From positions 58,865-98,064 of the forward strand of contig NZ_KV797946.1 in the NCBI RefSeq assembly GCF_001809535.1: a DNA stretch of 39,200 bases, in the 5' to 3' direction. This document shows positions 23,614-32,467 of this stretch, piece after piece. The stretch is from Aerococcus sp. HMSC062A02 (lineage in GTDB: Bacteria; Bacillota; Bacilli; Lactobacillales; Aerococcaceae). The notes under the pieces are model-generated. The model was not told where the DNA came from, did no database searches, and was given only the letters and a program-made list of their open reading frames with translations. Both the position numbers and the translations under genes were made by a program. How positions within the stretch are numbered: the stretch's first letter is position 1; each line of letters starts with the position of its first letter.

Positions 23614-24600
23614 ATGTTTGCAAAGTTCCAGCAGAAGTATTTGTCAGTCATTCAACGCAGCGTACAAGATGCTTATGTAGGAGGAAGTGCTGCAGAAATG
23701 TCCTACTATACCTTACTCGCCTTAATCCCTTTGCTCATCTTACTAGCAAATGTGATTCCGATTATTCCCATGGATACTGGTCAGGTGATCCAACTGATTA
23801 CGGATTTCTTGCCTGACCAGGTGGTGCCTTTTATTATTCCGGTCCTCAAGCAATACCTGGGCAATGTAAATATGGGTGTAATTTCTCTGTCATCGATTGC
23901 CATTATTTGGTCGGGATCGACAGGTTTTACGAGTTTGCAGCGGGTGCTTAAACGGGTCTATGGGATCGACCACAAAAATAATATGATCTTTACCCGACTG
24001 ATTTCCTTCTTTCTGGCTTTTGCCTTGGTCTTAGTGGTGGCTGTCTTTAGCCTCCTCTATATGTTTGGCGAAGCTTTCTTCCAACTCCTGGAGGCCCATA
24101 TCAGCCTACCTGAGCAATTAGTCCAGATCATTAGTGGCTTGCTCTCGGTCCAGGATCTCTGGTTGGTGCTGGCCCTCTTCTTATTCAATAGCTACCTCTA
24201 CCAAGTGGTCCCTATGCCCGGCTGGCATATTAAGTATTCGTTGATTGGGGCCTCGGTATCGACTTTGATGATGTATTTGATCAGTACTTTATTTAGCTAT
24301 TATGTGGATTATTTTGTCGGCCAATCCTTGACCTCCTCGACCATTGGCGTTTTTGTGGTTTTGATGATCTATATCTACCTCTTCTGTATATCGATTGTAT
24401 CAGGGGCTCTGATCAATGTTCTCTACTACCGCTTTGACCACCTCTCCGATTATTTAAGAGAGCAGCCAGCCTATATTAATCGCCGGTCAAGCACTTGGGA
24501 GGCGGCCGAAGAGAAAGAGATCGCATATGGCAACCTCAAACGAATGGACGCGCCGATTCGTTTCGAAGATAATTATTTTAGTGAAGTTGGTGATGAATAA
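23614..24600 (+). CDS. YihY/BrkB family integral membrane protein
   Basis: A 328-residue inner membrane protein of the YihY (formerly mis-called RNase BN) family. About six hydrophobic segments are visible, beginning with YYTLLALIPLLILLANVIPI, with family residues AAEMSYYTLLALIPLL at the first and IIWSGSTGFTSLQRVLKRVY in the second loop. The transport or structural role is not established. An upstream ATG at 23587 opens the frame, but AAAGGGAGG lies just before the ATG at 23614, so translation starts there. Its stop overlaps the rodA start (TAATG), so the two are co-translated. Confidence 0.9.
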   Translation: MFAKFQQKYLSVIQRSVQDAYVGGSAAEMSYYTLLALIPLLILLANVIPIIPMDTGQVIQLITDFLPDQVVPFIIPVLKQYLGNVNMGVISLSSIAIIWSGSTGFTSLQRVLKRVYGIDHKNNMIFTRLISFFLAFALVLVVAVFSLLYMFGEAFFQLLEAHISLPEQLVQIISGLLSVQDLWLVLALFLFNSYLYQVVPMPGWHIKYSLIGASVSTLMMYLISTLFSYYVDYFVGQSLTSSTIGVFVVLMIYIYLFCISIVSGALINVLYYRFDHLSDYLREQPAYINRRSSTWEAAEEKEIAYGNLKRMDAPIRFEDNYFSEVGDE

Positions 24601-25904
24601 TGGATATGAAACGAAGCAAGTACCAGCGAGTCAAAAATCTAACCCAGACCCGCTATGATTTTCCTTTGCTTTTAACTCTTTTGGCCCTCATGCTTTATTC
24701 TATGATTACGGTCTTTTCGACGACCTACCTCCAGTATGAGGAGGCCTCCCTCCTACCGACCCTGATGCATGGGGCTTGGTTCTTGGTCGGTTTGGTCTTG
24801 GTTTACCTGATGATGCAATTGGACCGGAAGACCCTCTTCCGTTTAGCGCCCCTGGCTTATTTCTTTGGCCTCTTCCTCCTTATCTTGGTCTTGATCTTCT
24901 ATGACCGCGGGCTGGCCCAGGCGAGTGGGGCCAGATCTTGGTTTTCAATTGGGGGATTGACCTTCCAGCCTTCCGAATTGATGAAACTCTTCTACATTAT
25001 AATGATGGGACGCTTGGTGGATGATTACACCCGGGATTGTAACCGGATCGGCTATGATGAGATGGCAGTCCGGGACCAGGTAGGCTTAGACTGGCGCTTT
25101 CTTTTAAAACTCTTTGCTTGGTCCCTGCCGCCTATGCTCTTAGTGGTCTTGCAGAATGACTTCGGGACCATGCTCGTCTTTATGATGATTTTAGTTGGAA
25201 TTATTTTTGTATCCGGGATTTCTTGGCACATTATCTTGCCAACTTTCCTGGTGATTACGCTTCTCTTCTTGATCTTACTCTTTTTAGTGGTTTACGATAG
25301 GGACCTGCTCTTGAATTTAGGCTTCCAGGATTACCAATTCTCCCGGATTGATTCCTGGCTCGCGCCCTTTGAGAATACGGCATCTGAATCCTACCAGCTC
25401 AGTCAGTCGATCAAGGCTGTGGGATCAGGGAAGATGTTCGGTAAGGGCCTAGGTAATTTTGAAGTCTATGTACCGGTACGAGAATCTGATATGATCTTTT
25501 CTTCTATTGCTGAGAACTTTGGCTTTATTGGTAGTTCACTCTTAATCCTGCTCTACTTTATCTTGATCTATTGCATGATCTCCGCTGCCTTTAAGACCAA
25601 TGATAGCTTTTATGTGGCCATGGTAGCAGGGATTGTCACCCTCTTCGCCTTCCACATTATCGAAAATATCGGGATGACGATAGGGCTCTTACCGCTGACG
25701 GGGATTCCCTTACCCTTCATATCCCAGGGGGGATCGGCCCTGATTACCAATATGATGTGTGTGGGCCTAGTTGCCTCGATTCGCTACAATGAACGTCAAA
25801 CAGAGAAAGACCACCAGCAGAATCTTGTTATTCGGCTGGCACGCAAATTAACAAAGGAGGCTAATCTTGAACGTTTTAGATTTATACGGACTGAAGAAGT
25901 GTAG
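24600..25904 (+). CDS. rodA: RodA-type SEDS peptidoglycan polymerase
   Basis: A 434-residue polytopic membrane protein of the FtsW/RodA/SpoVE family, which polymerises lipid II into glycan strands with a partner class B PBP. Motifs: GARSWFSIGGLTFQPSELMKL (110-130), the catalytic-site QNDFGTMLVF with Asp187 (consensus QPDLGT), and VPVRESDMIFSSIAENFGFIG followed by PLTGIPLPFISQGGS near the C-terminus. The RESD-type loop and context favour RodA (elongation) over FtsW. No divisome or mre genes are nearby. Start overlaps the yihY stop; a second ATG two codons later is possible. Confidence 0.9.
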   Translation: MDMKRSKYQRVKNLTQTRYDFPLLLTLLALMLYSMITVFSTTYLQYEEASLLPTLMHGAWFLVGLVLVYLMMQLDRKTLFRLAPLAYFFGLFLLILVLIFYDRGLAQASGARSWFSIGGLTFQPSELMKLFYIIMMGRLVDDYTRDCNRIGYDEMAVRDQVGLDWRFLLKLFAWSLPPMLLVVLQNDFGTMLVFMMILVGIIFVSGISWHIILPTFLVITLLFLILLFLVVYDRDLLLNLGFQDYQFSRIDSWLAPFENTASESYQLSQSIKAVGSGKMFGKGLGNFEVYVPVRESDMIFSSIAENFGFIGSSLLILLYFILIYCMISAAFKTNDSFYVAMVAGIVTLFAFHIIENIGMTIGLLPLTGIPLPFISQGGSALITNMMCVGLVASIRYNERQTEKDHQQNLVIRLARKLTKEANLERFRFIRTEEV

Positions 25905-26229
25905 CACCTGCCAAAAAGTCAGCAAGCAATTAGAAGCAGCTGGCTACGATATTAATTGGATCGATATCCGCCAGACGCCACCCCAAGCCGAACTCATCCG
26001 AGCGGCGGTCGACCAAGTCTGGCCCGATGTCAAAAAACTCTTTAACAGCTCGGGCCAAGCCTACCGCCAGTCGGGGCTTAAAGATAAGATTCCTGATATG
26101 TCTAAGGAAGATATCGTGATGACCCTGGCCAAAGATGGGATGTTAATCAAGCGCCCCTTCTTAACTGACGGGGACCATGTTTCAGCGGGTAGCCGCGAGC
26201 AAGCTCTCGCTCAATGGTTGGACCAGTAA
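25867..26229 (+). CDS. ArsC/Spx-fold thioredoxin-like protein (YusI type)
   Basis: A 120-residue small protein of the arsenate reductase/Spx fold. LYGLKKCSTCQKVSKQLE carries a CxxC pair (Cys12, Cys15), and the conserved C-terminal core reads FNSSGQAYRQSGLKDK and DGMLIKRPFLTDG, very like B. subtilis YusI. Real arsenate reduction is doubtful; the family is better called Spx-like oxidoreductase of unknown role. Translation begins at TTG, six bases after AAAGGAGG, within the rodA coding end (38-base overlap). In B. subtilis yusI neighbours the fadNAE (yusLKJ) genes; here it is also next to a fad operon, but convergent to it. Confidence 0.87.
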   Translation: MNVLDLYGLKKCSTCQKVSKQLEAAGYDINWIDIRQTPPQAELIRAAVDQVWPDVKKLFNSSGQAYRQSGLKDKIPDMSKEDIVMTLAKDGMLIKRPFLTDGDHVSAGSREQALAQWLDQ

Positions 26230-26252
26230 ATAAAATGATAGAACCAGGAAAG

Positions 26253-26302
26253 AAAAGCCTCCCAGTCAAGTTTGATGTGTGAACTGACTGGGAGGCTTTT
26301 TG
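26253..26302. terminator. Bidirectional terminator between yusI-like gene and fad operon
   Basis: AAAAGCCTCCCAGTCA (26253-26268) pairs with TGACTGGGAGGCTTTT (26285-26300), giving a 16-bp perfect stem with T runs on both strands. It ends both convergent transcripts. Confidence 0.9.
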
Positions 26303-26313
26303 TTGTTGTTTGT

Positions 26314-27243
26314 CTAGTCTTGGCAAAGCTGCTGGCGGGCTGTTTGAGCTTCTTCTATGATTTGGTCGATAATTTCTTGAACGGGGCGGATATCATGGAT
26401 GGCGCCAGCACTTTCCCCAGCCATGGGACTGGCCTGGTCGAATTCATCGTCACTTAGCGCCTTCTGATAGGATTGCTTGAGGGCTGCTTGGATGTTGGCG
26501 GGGTCTTGGCCCTTGAATTCTGCCGCTAGGATATCTTCTAGGAAGGGCGTTTTGAGGCTGCGGACAGCTTGTGCCCAGCTTTGCCCCGTGACAATCGTGC
26601 CCTGGTCGTCAGCCGCTAGAATAGCAGCCTTATAAGCATCTGGTATGGGACATTCCACAGAGGCTAGGAAGCGCGTCCCCATTTGGATGCCGCATGCACC
26701 CAGGGCCTGGGCCGCAAGAAGGCTGGCCCCAGTCGCAAAGCCTCCCGCTGCGATGAGAGGGACTTGGGTCACTTGGCGGACCGCTTGAAGCAAGGGCAGA
26801 GTCGAGCTCTGTCCGATATGACCACCGGCTTCTCGGCCTTCAACGATGAGAGCATCGACGCCCAGCTTGCCCATTTTTTGAGCATGCTTAACCGAGGCAA
26901 TGACGGGAACAATCCGGGTCCCTGAAGCGCGCAAGTCTTTCGCAAAGGCCTTGGGTGTCCCTGCTCCTGTTGTGACGACCGCAATATCCTCTTGGTAGAG
27001 GATGGGAAGGAGGTCCGAAATATTATCCTGCTGGAGCATGAGATTGACACCGAAGGGCCGGTTGGTCTGCTGGCGGATTTCATCCAAGGAAGCCTTTAGC
27101 TCATCTGCCGATAGACCGTAACTGGATAAGATACCGAGGCCACCCGCTTGGCTCACGGCTGCCACTAATTGAGGCTTGGAAATGCGCGCCATAGCCCCTT
27201 GAACAATCGGATATTGGACACCTATTTCTTGAAAAAATGTCAT
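26314..27243 (-). CDS. FabK-like enoyl reductase / nitronate monooxygenase family flavoprotein
   Basis: A 309-residue FMN TIM-barrel protein. The overall pattern follows pneumococcal FabK (enoyl-ACP reductase II): YPIVQGAMARIS, AVSQAGGLGILSS, RPFGVNLML (62-70), VVTTGAG, EGREAGGHIG with His142 (the FabK/NMO catalytic His), AAGGFATG and QMGTRF. Nitronate monooxygenases share these motifs, so both calls are possible. It is the last gene of the fatty-acid operon, 12 bases after fadA, in the place where an acyl-CoA dehydrogenase would be expected. It may act on enoyl thioesters there. No fab genes are near. Length suits either family. Confidence 0.87.
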   Translation of the reverse strand: MTFFQEIGVQYPIVQGAMARISKPQLVAAVSQAGGLGILSSYGLSADELKASLDEIRQQTNRPFGVNLMLQQDNISDLLPILYQEDIAVVTTGAGTPKAFAKDLRASGTRIVPVIASVKHAQKMGKLGVDALIVEGREAGGHIGQSSTLPLLQAVRQVTQVPLIAAGGFATGASLLAAQALGACGIQMGTRFLASVECPIPDAYKAAILAADDQGTIVTGQSWAQAVRSLKTPFLEDILAAEFKGQDPANIQAALKQSYQKALSDDEFDQASPMAGESAGAIHDIRPVQEIIDQIIEEAQTARQQLCQD

Positions 27244-27255
27244 GCAATCACCTTC

Positions 27256-28425
27256 CTAATATAAAGATTCAAAGAGAGCCGCAGCTCCCATGCCTCCGCC
27301 GATACACATGGAGACAAGGCCGTAGCGGGATTCAGGCTGTCTCGCCATTTCGTTTAATAATTTACAGCTGAGAACGGCCCCTGTTGCTCCGTTGGCGTGC
27401 CCCAGGGCGATAGCCCCGCCATTGGGGTTAACCTTATCGATATCTAAATCGAGGGCCTTGATCACGGCCAGGGTTTGGGCTGCAAAGGCTTCGTTGAGTT
27501 CGATGAGGTCGACTTGGTCCAACCTAATCTGTTGGCGGGTGAGTAATTTTTGGATGGCTGGGACGGGGCCGATGCCCATGACAGCGGGGTCAACGCCAGC
27601 TACCTGGTAGCCCTTAAAGATCGCCAGGGGTTTGAGCTGGAGCTGGTCTAGCATTGATTTTGAAACAAGGGCTAAAAAGCTGGCGCCATCGGAAATCTGG
27701 GAGGAGGAGGCAGCGGTGACGGTCCCCCCTCGTTTGAAAATTGGCTTGAGCCGGCTGACCTGGTCCAGATTGGTATCGGGACGGATGCCATCGTCAGCTT
27801 GAACTAGCTGACTCTGACGGGCCTGGGCAGTATGGGCTTTGACGGGAATGATTTCTGCGTCAAATTTGCCAGCAGCTTGGGCACGGTGGGCCTTGTGGTG
27901 GCTGTCGACAGAGAATTGGTCTTGGTCCTCACGGCTAATCTGATAGTCCTCTGCGACACGTTCAGCTGTCAAACCCATCCAATCGCTCAGATGGCAGCCT
28001 TGACTTTCTAGGGCATAGTTATTGTGGGCTTCTAGACTCGCGTAGGGGGTGGTGGATTGGAATTCTAGACCCCCCGCGATAATCAAGTCTGCCTGGCCGG
28101 CCTGGATAGCTTGGCTGGCATGGGCCAGAGCCTGCAGGGAAGAGGCGCAGAAGCGGTTAATAGTTTCGGCGGGAACTTCATAGGGAAGGCCCGCGCCTAG
28201 GCCAAGCTTACGGGCAATGTTTCCCCCTTGGCGGTTTTCTGGCATGGAGCAGCCAACGATCAGGTCATCGATTAGCTGGGGATCGAAGTGGGGGCCTAAT
28301 TTCTGGATCAAGCCTTGGAGCACCTGGGCAGCGATGTCCTCTGCCGGATCATAGGCAAATTGACCAGTGGGCTTGCCCTTGACCACAGCTGACCGGGCAA
28401 AGGCGACAATATAAGCTTCAGACAT
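27256..28425 (-). CDS. fadA: Acetyl-CoA acyltransferase (thiolase), FadA type
   Basis: A 389-residue thiolase that cleaves 3-ketoacyl-CoA with CoA (or runs in reverse). The acyl-accepting Cys93 lies in RFCASSLQA, NEAFAAQ follows in the middle, His343 is in GGAIALGHANGATGA and the second catalytic Cys374 in MCIGGGMGAA. The usual GHPxG of the third motif reads GHANG, a mild change. It lies 12 bases after fadN and 12 before the FabK-like gene in one operon. All catalytic residues are kept, so it should be active. Confidence 0.94.
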   Translation of the reverse strand: MSEAYIVAFARSAVVKGKPTGQFAYDPAEDIAAQVLQGLIQKLGPHFDPQLIDDLIVGCSMPENRQGGNIARKLGLGAGLPYEVPAETINRFCASSLQALAHASQAIQAGQADLIIAGGLEFQSTTPYASLEAHNNYALESQGCHLSDWMGLTAERVAEDYQISREDQDQFSVDSHHKAHRAQAAGKFDAEIIPVKAHTAQARQSQLVQADDGIRPDTNLDQVSRLKPIFKRGGTVTAASSSQISDGASFLALVSKSMLDQLQLKPLAIFKGYQVAGVDPAVMGIGPVPAIQKLLTRQQIRLDQVDLIELNEAFAAQTLAVIKALDLDIDKVNPNGGAIALGHANGATGAVLSCKLLNEMARQPESRYGLVSMCIGGGMGAAALFESLY

Positions 28426-28437
28426 AGTTTCCTCCTT

Positions 28438-30681
28438 CTAATTACGCAAGATGGTCTTGTGCTTGACAAAGTGTTGGATGCGGTCCTGGGTCTTTTGGCT
28501 AGTTAAAAGCTGGCTAAAGACGGTCTTTTCGACTTCTAATAAGTCCTCGCGGGAGACTTGGATCCCCATAGCAAGCTCTCCACCAGCTAAGACCTGACCA
28601 ATGGCATCGGCTAGGTACTTGTCATGGTCACTAATAAAGAGACCTTGGCGCCAATTCTGGGTGGTCCCCATGACCAGGGCCATGAATTCCTTGCCCAAAA
28701 CAGGATAAGATTGTGGAAATTGAGGGCGGAAGCTCTGGTAGCGGCCCTGGTAAGTGAGCCAGTCGATAGCGGCTTCGAGGAGATAGTCTTCGTTGGGCAC
28801 AATAACGTCTTCCTCAGTGAGATAGCCCAGCTCTTGGGCTTCTTTAGCGTGAGCCGAAATCTTTCCATAGGCGACCGTTTCGAAACAAGCGAGCAGGCGG
28901 TTTTTGCGCTCCATCCGGGTCATAGCTGCTGTATAAATGCGTTCCGCCAGCTCGACCAGGCCTCCTGCTCCAGGAATGAGGCCTAAGTTGGCTTCAGGCA
29001 GGCCCATCTTAACTTGGGGGCTGGCAAAAATCCGGCTGGCGTGGAGGGCAAGCTCGGCTCCCCCACCCAGGCAGTAGCCCCGGCAGGCTACAGCGATCGG
29101 CTTCTGATTATATTTCATCCGCTGTATAATGCGATGGCCGAGATCAAAAGAAATCTGGCAATCTTCAACCACACGGTCTTGGGCAATACTGGCTTCAAAG
29201 GCCTTGATATCATAGCCTCGAGAAAAATGCTCCTGGGGACTGTAAATAACCAGCCCAATAGCCGGTGAGTCTTCCAGGCGGTCCAGGGCTTGGTCCAAGC
29301 CCCTTAACAAATCTAAATTAATGACGCTGTTCTTGGCTTCGAGGCTAAAGACCAAAGTCTGATTGGGCCCCGGGTAGAGCCTATAATCCGCCCCCTGGTC
29401 GAGGATCAGGTCTTTATCATAAGCTGCCAAGGACTGGTGGCGGGCCAGGCAGTGGCTATCGGGATAGAAGGGGCCTTGGAAGTTTTCCAGCCAGCCCGGT
29501 AGGCTGACCTGGCGCTTGGCTAGGAGGTCCTTCACCTGGTCGAAGCCGATCAAGTCCCAGATCTGGAAGGGGCCGTATGTCCATTGGTAACCCCAAACCA
29601 TGGCCCGGTCAATATCCCGGTAGTCCTGGCAGGCGATACCTACATTTTGAGCGGCAAAGGCGAGCAGGTTGACCAGGCTCTGGGCCATAAATTGGCCATA
29701 GGGGTCTTCAGCATCTAGGATAGCTTGGAAACGATCCCTAGTGTCTAGCTGGTCTAAGTTATCCATAATGTCAAAGCGGGGGAAGCTGGTCGCTTCGTAG
29801 GCTTGCTTTTGGAAGTTATAGTGATAGCGTTTGCCCTGGTCTTTTTTGTAGTAGCCTTGGCCGACCTTGTCCCCATAGTAGCTAGCTTCTAGGAGGGGAA
29901 GATGGGCTGAGCGGGAAGGGAAGTAGTCCTGGCAGGTCGGATCCTCCTGGTAGTTGGCCAGGGCCTGTTCGAAGAGGTCCAAGCCTGTATAGTCGACGAG
30001 CCGGTAGGGCCCCATCTTGGTCCGACCCAGGTACTTGCCGGACAGGGCGTCGGTCTGACTAGGCAGCCAGTTTTCAGCTTCCGCCCGGTACATGATGTCA
30101 TAGTTGCTGTAATAGGCGATCCGGTTGGCAACAAAACCGGTGACATCCTGGGCGATAATATATTTTTTGCCCACCCGATTGCTGAGCCACTGGCAGAGCT
30201 TTTGCAGCCTGTCTTCGGGAAAAACGGGATGGGGAACGACTTCCACTAGGGGATTGCTGGTCACCGGGGCGAAGAAATGGAGGCCGAGAAAGCGCTCTTG
30301 GGCACTGGTATCCAAGTCATTTGCTAAGGCCTGGATGGATAGACTGGAGGTATTGCTAGCTAAGATCACTTGAGGCCCTAAAATTTGACTTAGGTCTGCG
30401 AATAGGTCCTTTTTTGCTCCTAGGTCTTCAATAATGGATTCGATCACTAGGCCGCTGACTTGTCCTTCTTGGCGGTAGTCTTGATAGCTGATGACGCTGA
30501 GAGCTCCGCTAGCTTTCTTATGATGGATTAATTTTTGGCAGGCGGTCTGGATCTGGGCCATGTCTTCATCGCTAGCCCTGCCATACTTGACCAGGCAGAC
30601 TGCTAGGCCGGCATTAGCGAAGGCAGCAGCAATTTGCTTACCCATAAAGCCGCTACCGATAATAGTGATTTTATTCTTCAT
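28438..30681 (-). CDS. fadN: 3-hydroxyacyl-CoA dehydrogenase / enoyl-CoA hydratase fusion (FadN type)
   Basis: A 747-residue two-domain beta-oxidation enzyme with dehydrogenase first and hydratase last, the order of B. subtilis FadN and opposite to E. coli FadB. The NAD-binding fold has GSGFMG (9-14); catalytic His135 and Glu147 lie in LHFFAPVTSNPLVEVV and Asn186 in VANRIAY. The usual HFFNP is HFFAP here. The hydratase half (about 450-700) has the oxyanion CRGYCLGGGAEL and both acid residues Glu543 and Glu563 (LPEANLGLIPGAGG). It overlaps the acyl-CoA synthetase gene by 11 bases, so the genes are coupled. Acyl-CoA dehydrogenase (FadE) is absent from the operon. Confidence 0.93.
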   Translation of the reverse strand: MKNKITIIGSGFMGKQIAAAFANAGLAVCLVKYGRASDEDMAQIQTACQKLIHHKKASGALSVISYQDYRQEGQVSGLVIESIIEDLGAKKDLFADLSQILGPQVILASNTSSLSIQALANDLDTSAQERFLGLHFFAPVTSNPLVEVVPHPVFPEDRLQKLCQWLSNRVGKKYIIAQDVTGFVANRIAYYSNYDIMYRAEAENWLPSQTDALSGKYLGRTKMGPYRLVDYTGLDLFEQALANYQEDPTCQDYFPSRSAHLPLLEASYYGDKVGQGYYKKDQGKRYHYNFQKQAYEATSFPRFDIMDNLDQLDTRDRFQAILDAEDPYGQFMAQSLVNLLAFAAQNVGIACQDYRDIDRAMVWGYQWTYGPFQIWDLIGFDQVKDLLAKRQVSLPGWLENFQGPFYPDSHCLARHQSLAAYDKDLILDQGADYRLYPGPNQTLVFSLEAKNSVINLDLLRGLDQALDRLEDSPAIGLVIYSPQEHFSRGYDIKAFEASIAQDRVVEDCQISFDLGHRIIQRMKYNQKPIAVACRGYCLGGGAELALHASRIFASPQVKMGLPEANLGLIPGAGGLVELAERIYTAAMTRMERKNRLLACFETVAYGKISAHAKEAQELGYLTEEDVIVPNEDYLLEAAIDWLTYQGRYQSFRPQFPQSYPVLGKEFMALVMGTTQNWRQGLFISDHDKYLADAIGQVLAGGELAMGIQVSREDLLEVEKTVFSQLLTSQKTQDRIQHFVKHKTILRN

Positions 30682-32311
30682 TTTCTCTACTCCTTATCCA
30701 TGATTTGAGGGAGGCTTTTTTAACTTTGCCCCCGATCGATTCGTCTAAGTGGGGCTTAAAATATATGCGTTTAGGGCATTCGAAGCCGGCCAGCTGGTCG
30801 TGGCAAAAGCTAATCAAGCGCTTCTCATCGGCTGGGCTGAGTGTGTCGGAAGCAACCACCGCCGTGACGGCTTCACCCCAATGCGAATCAGGCATTCCCA
30901 GCACGGCAGCTTGTTTGATCTCAGGATGGCGGAGGAGGATGGTCTCTACTCGGGCAGAGGAGACGTTTTCGCCGCCCGTCTTAATTACATCCTTCTTCCG
31001 GTCGACCATGATGGCTCGGTCAGCTGCTTCTAGCTTTAGCAGGTCACCGGAACGGAACCAGTCATCCTGGATAGCTTCTTCTGTATCTTTGGGATTGCGA
31101 TAGTATCCTGAAAAGGCGGCTGGTGACCGGTAGGCGACTTCGCCAGTCATCGTTTGGTCTGGGCTGACAAGTTTTTGTTGGAGGCGGGCATCGGCCGTCC
31201 CGATCACATTCTCGCCTGGATGGTCGGCTAAGAGGGCTTCATTGCCTGCATGGTAGAGCCTAAAGCCGGCAAGAACTTCGGTCTGGGAGAAAGAATTGAT
31301 GACTTGGACTCGTGGCGAGCAGTGGGCTTGGATCTTTTGATAAAGTTCGGGCTCTAAGTGAGAATAGGCGTAGAGCAGACAGCTAAGGCTGGTCAGGTCT
31401 AGGTCTTCTCGGTCAGCTGCTGCAAAGACTGCTTCCATGATATCAATCCGCCCCGTCCAGAGCGCCGTGGCCTGGCTCTGAGCCAGGACTTGGGCCATTT
31501 CCTGAGCGTTTTGCCGACGTCCGAAAATTAAAGTGCCGCCATAGAGCATGGCGGAAATAGCCAGGGTGAGATCGGCACAGTGGTAGATGAGTGGGAGAAA
31601 GGAAGCCACGCGGTAGTGGTGGATTTGGTCCACGCCCCGGCTCATGTGCATGCCGTAGATAGAGGCCGCATGGTAGCTGTAATGGTGGCTGATCATGACG
31701 CCCTTGGGCCAGGAGGTCGTTCCCGAAGTAAAGAGGATCTCCCAAATGTCATCGCCATGGAGGGGATAGCGGTCCGGTTGCTGGCTGGGCTGGTCGGCTA
31801 AATAAGCATTAAAGTCCTGGTAGGAAGCGGCGACTTGTCCACCAATTGGAATGGCGAGCTTAACTTGGAAGCTGTGGCCCGCTAATAGGCTGTCGAATTT
31901 GGGGATAAATTCGGCATCGATGACGAGGACAGAAGGCTGGGTCAGGTCAATCACATGGGCCATGACATCCTCTGAGAAATTGGGATTAGCGGGTACCGAG
32001 ACCATGCCAGCTTTGGCTGTTCCAAACTTAGCAATTAGGGCCTCAGTTGAATTTTCGCAGATAAAGAGGATACGACTGGCTCGTTCGAGGGCAAGCTGGT
32101 CGAGCCTCTGGGCAAATTGGTTAGCCTTGCTATTATAAGTCCCATAGTTCAAGACTTGGTGGTCGGGTAGACTGTAAGCGCCTGGTCCGCCGACGAGGGC
32201 GGTGTCATCAGGACGGTTATGGCCGAGATTTTCTAAGAGGTCGCCAACAAGTGTCCGATTGAAGGGGCTATCGTTACGGCGGTTATATAGAGATTCAACA
32301 TCAATAGGCAT
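30671..32311 (-). CDS. AMP-dependent acyl-CoA synthetase (fatty acid-CoA ligase)
   Basis: A 546-residue ANL-superfamily ligase that activates an acid with ATP and CoA. The A3 phosphate loop is TSGTTSWPKGV (195-205), A5 reads SFSQTE, the A7 segment is WFRSGDLL, the hinge A8 region is DRKKDVIKTGGENVSSARVE, and the C-terminal Lys is in GGKVKKASLKSW. Substrate is most likely a medium or long-chain fatty acid, given fadN and fadA downstream. The frame opens earlier at TTG 32332, but GAAAGGA precedes the ATG at 32311, which I take as the start. First gene of the four-gene operon. Confidence 0.92.
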   Translation of the reverse strand: MPIDVESLYNRRNDSPFNRTLVGDLLENLGHNRPDDTALVGGPGAYSLPDHQVLNYGTYNSKANQFAQRLDQLALERASRILFICENSTEALIAKFGTAKAGMVSVPANPNFSEDVMAHVIDLTQPSVLVIDAEFIPKFDSLLAGHSFQVKLAIPIGGQVAASYQDFNAYLADQPSQQPDRYPLHGDDIWEILFTSGTTSWPKGVMISHHYSYHAASIYGMHMSRGVDQIHHYRVASFLPLIYHCADLTLAISAMLYGGTLIFGRRQNAQEMAQVLAQSQATALWTGRIDIMEAVFAAADREDLDLTSLSCLLYAYSHLEPELYQKIQAHCSPRVQVINSFSQTEVLAGFRLYHAGNEALLADHPGENVIGTADARLQQKLVSPDQTMTGEVAYRSPAAFSGYYRNPKDTEEAIQDDWFRSGDLLKLEAADRAIMVDRKKDVIKTGGENVSSARVETILLRHPEIKQAAVLGMPDSHWGEAVTAVVASDTLSPADEKRLISFCHDQLAGFECPKRIYFKPHLDESIGGKVKKASLKSWIRSRENEE

Positions 32312-32344
32312 TTCGCTTTTCCTTTCTATCAATCACTACTAGTC

Positions 32345-32373
32345 ATTATAACTAAAAACTGGGGAAGTTAAAA
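32345..32373 (-). promoter_or_regulatory. Likely promoter of the fatty-acid operon
   Basis: On the minus strand a TATAAT -10 (32345-32350) is preceded at 17 bases by a weak -35 TTTTAA (32368-32373), about 35 bases before the acyl-CoA synthetase start. Confidence 0.5.
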
Positions 32374-32381
32374 CGCTTTCC
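32368..32381 (-). promoter_or_regulatory. cre-like site (CcpA operator) over the fad promoter -35
   Basis: The minus strand reads GGAAAGCGTTTTAA, differing from the TGAAAGCGTTWTCA-type cre consensus at two positions. It covers the -35 of the operon promoter, where CcpA binding would repress fatty-acid use when preferred sugars are present. Confidence 0.5.
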
Positions 32382-32467
32382 ACTTCGTCAATTGATCTCT
32401 GAAGGCTAGAATTAATTTAGAATGGTTCAAGTCAATGACGAGTCAGAGAGTCTTTTGGTTCACATAT

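Noticed and set aside
20589-26229. A selenoprotein near selC (in-frame TGA)
   Set aside because: The genes around it are complete without an internal TGA, and none has a Sec-type motif. No local selenoprotein is supported.
25867-26229. A true arsenate reductase
   Set aside because: It has a CxxC and Spx/YusI-like features, and there are no ars genes nearby, so arsenate reduction is not supported.
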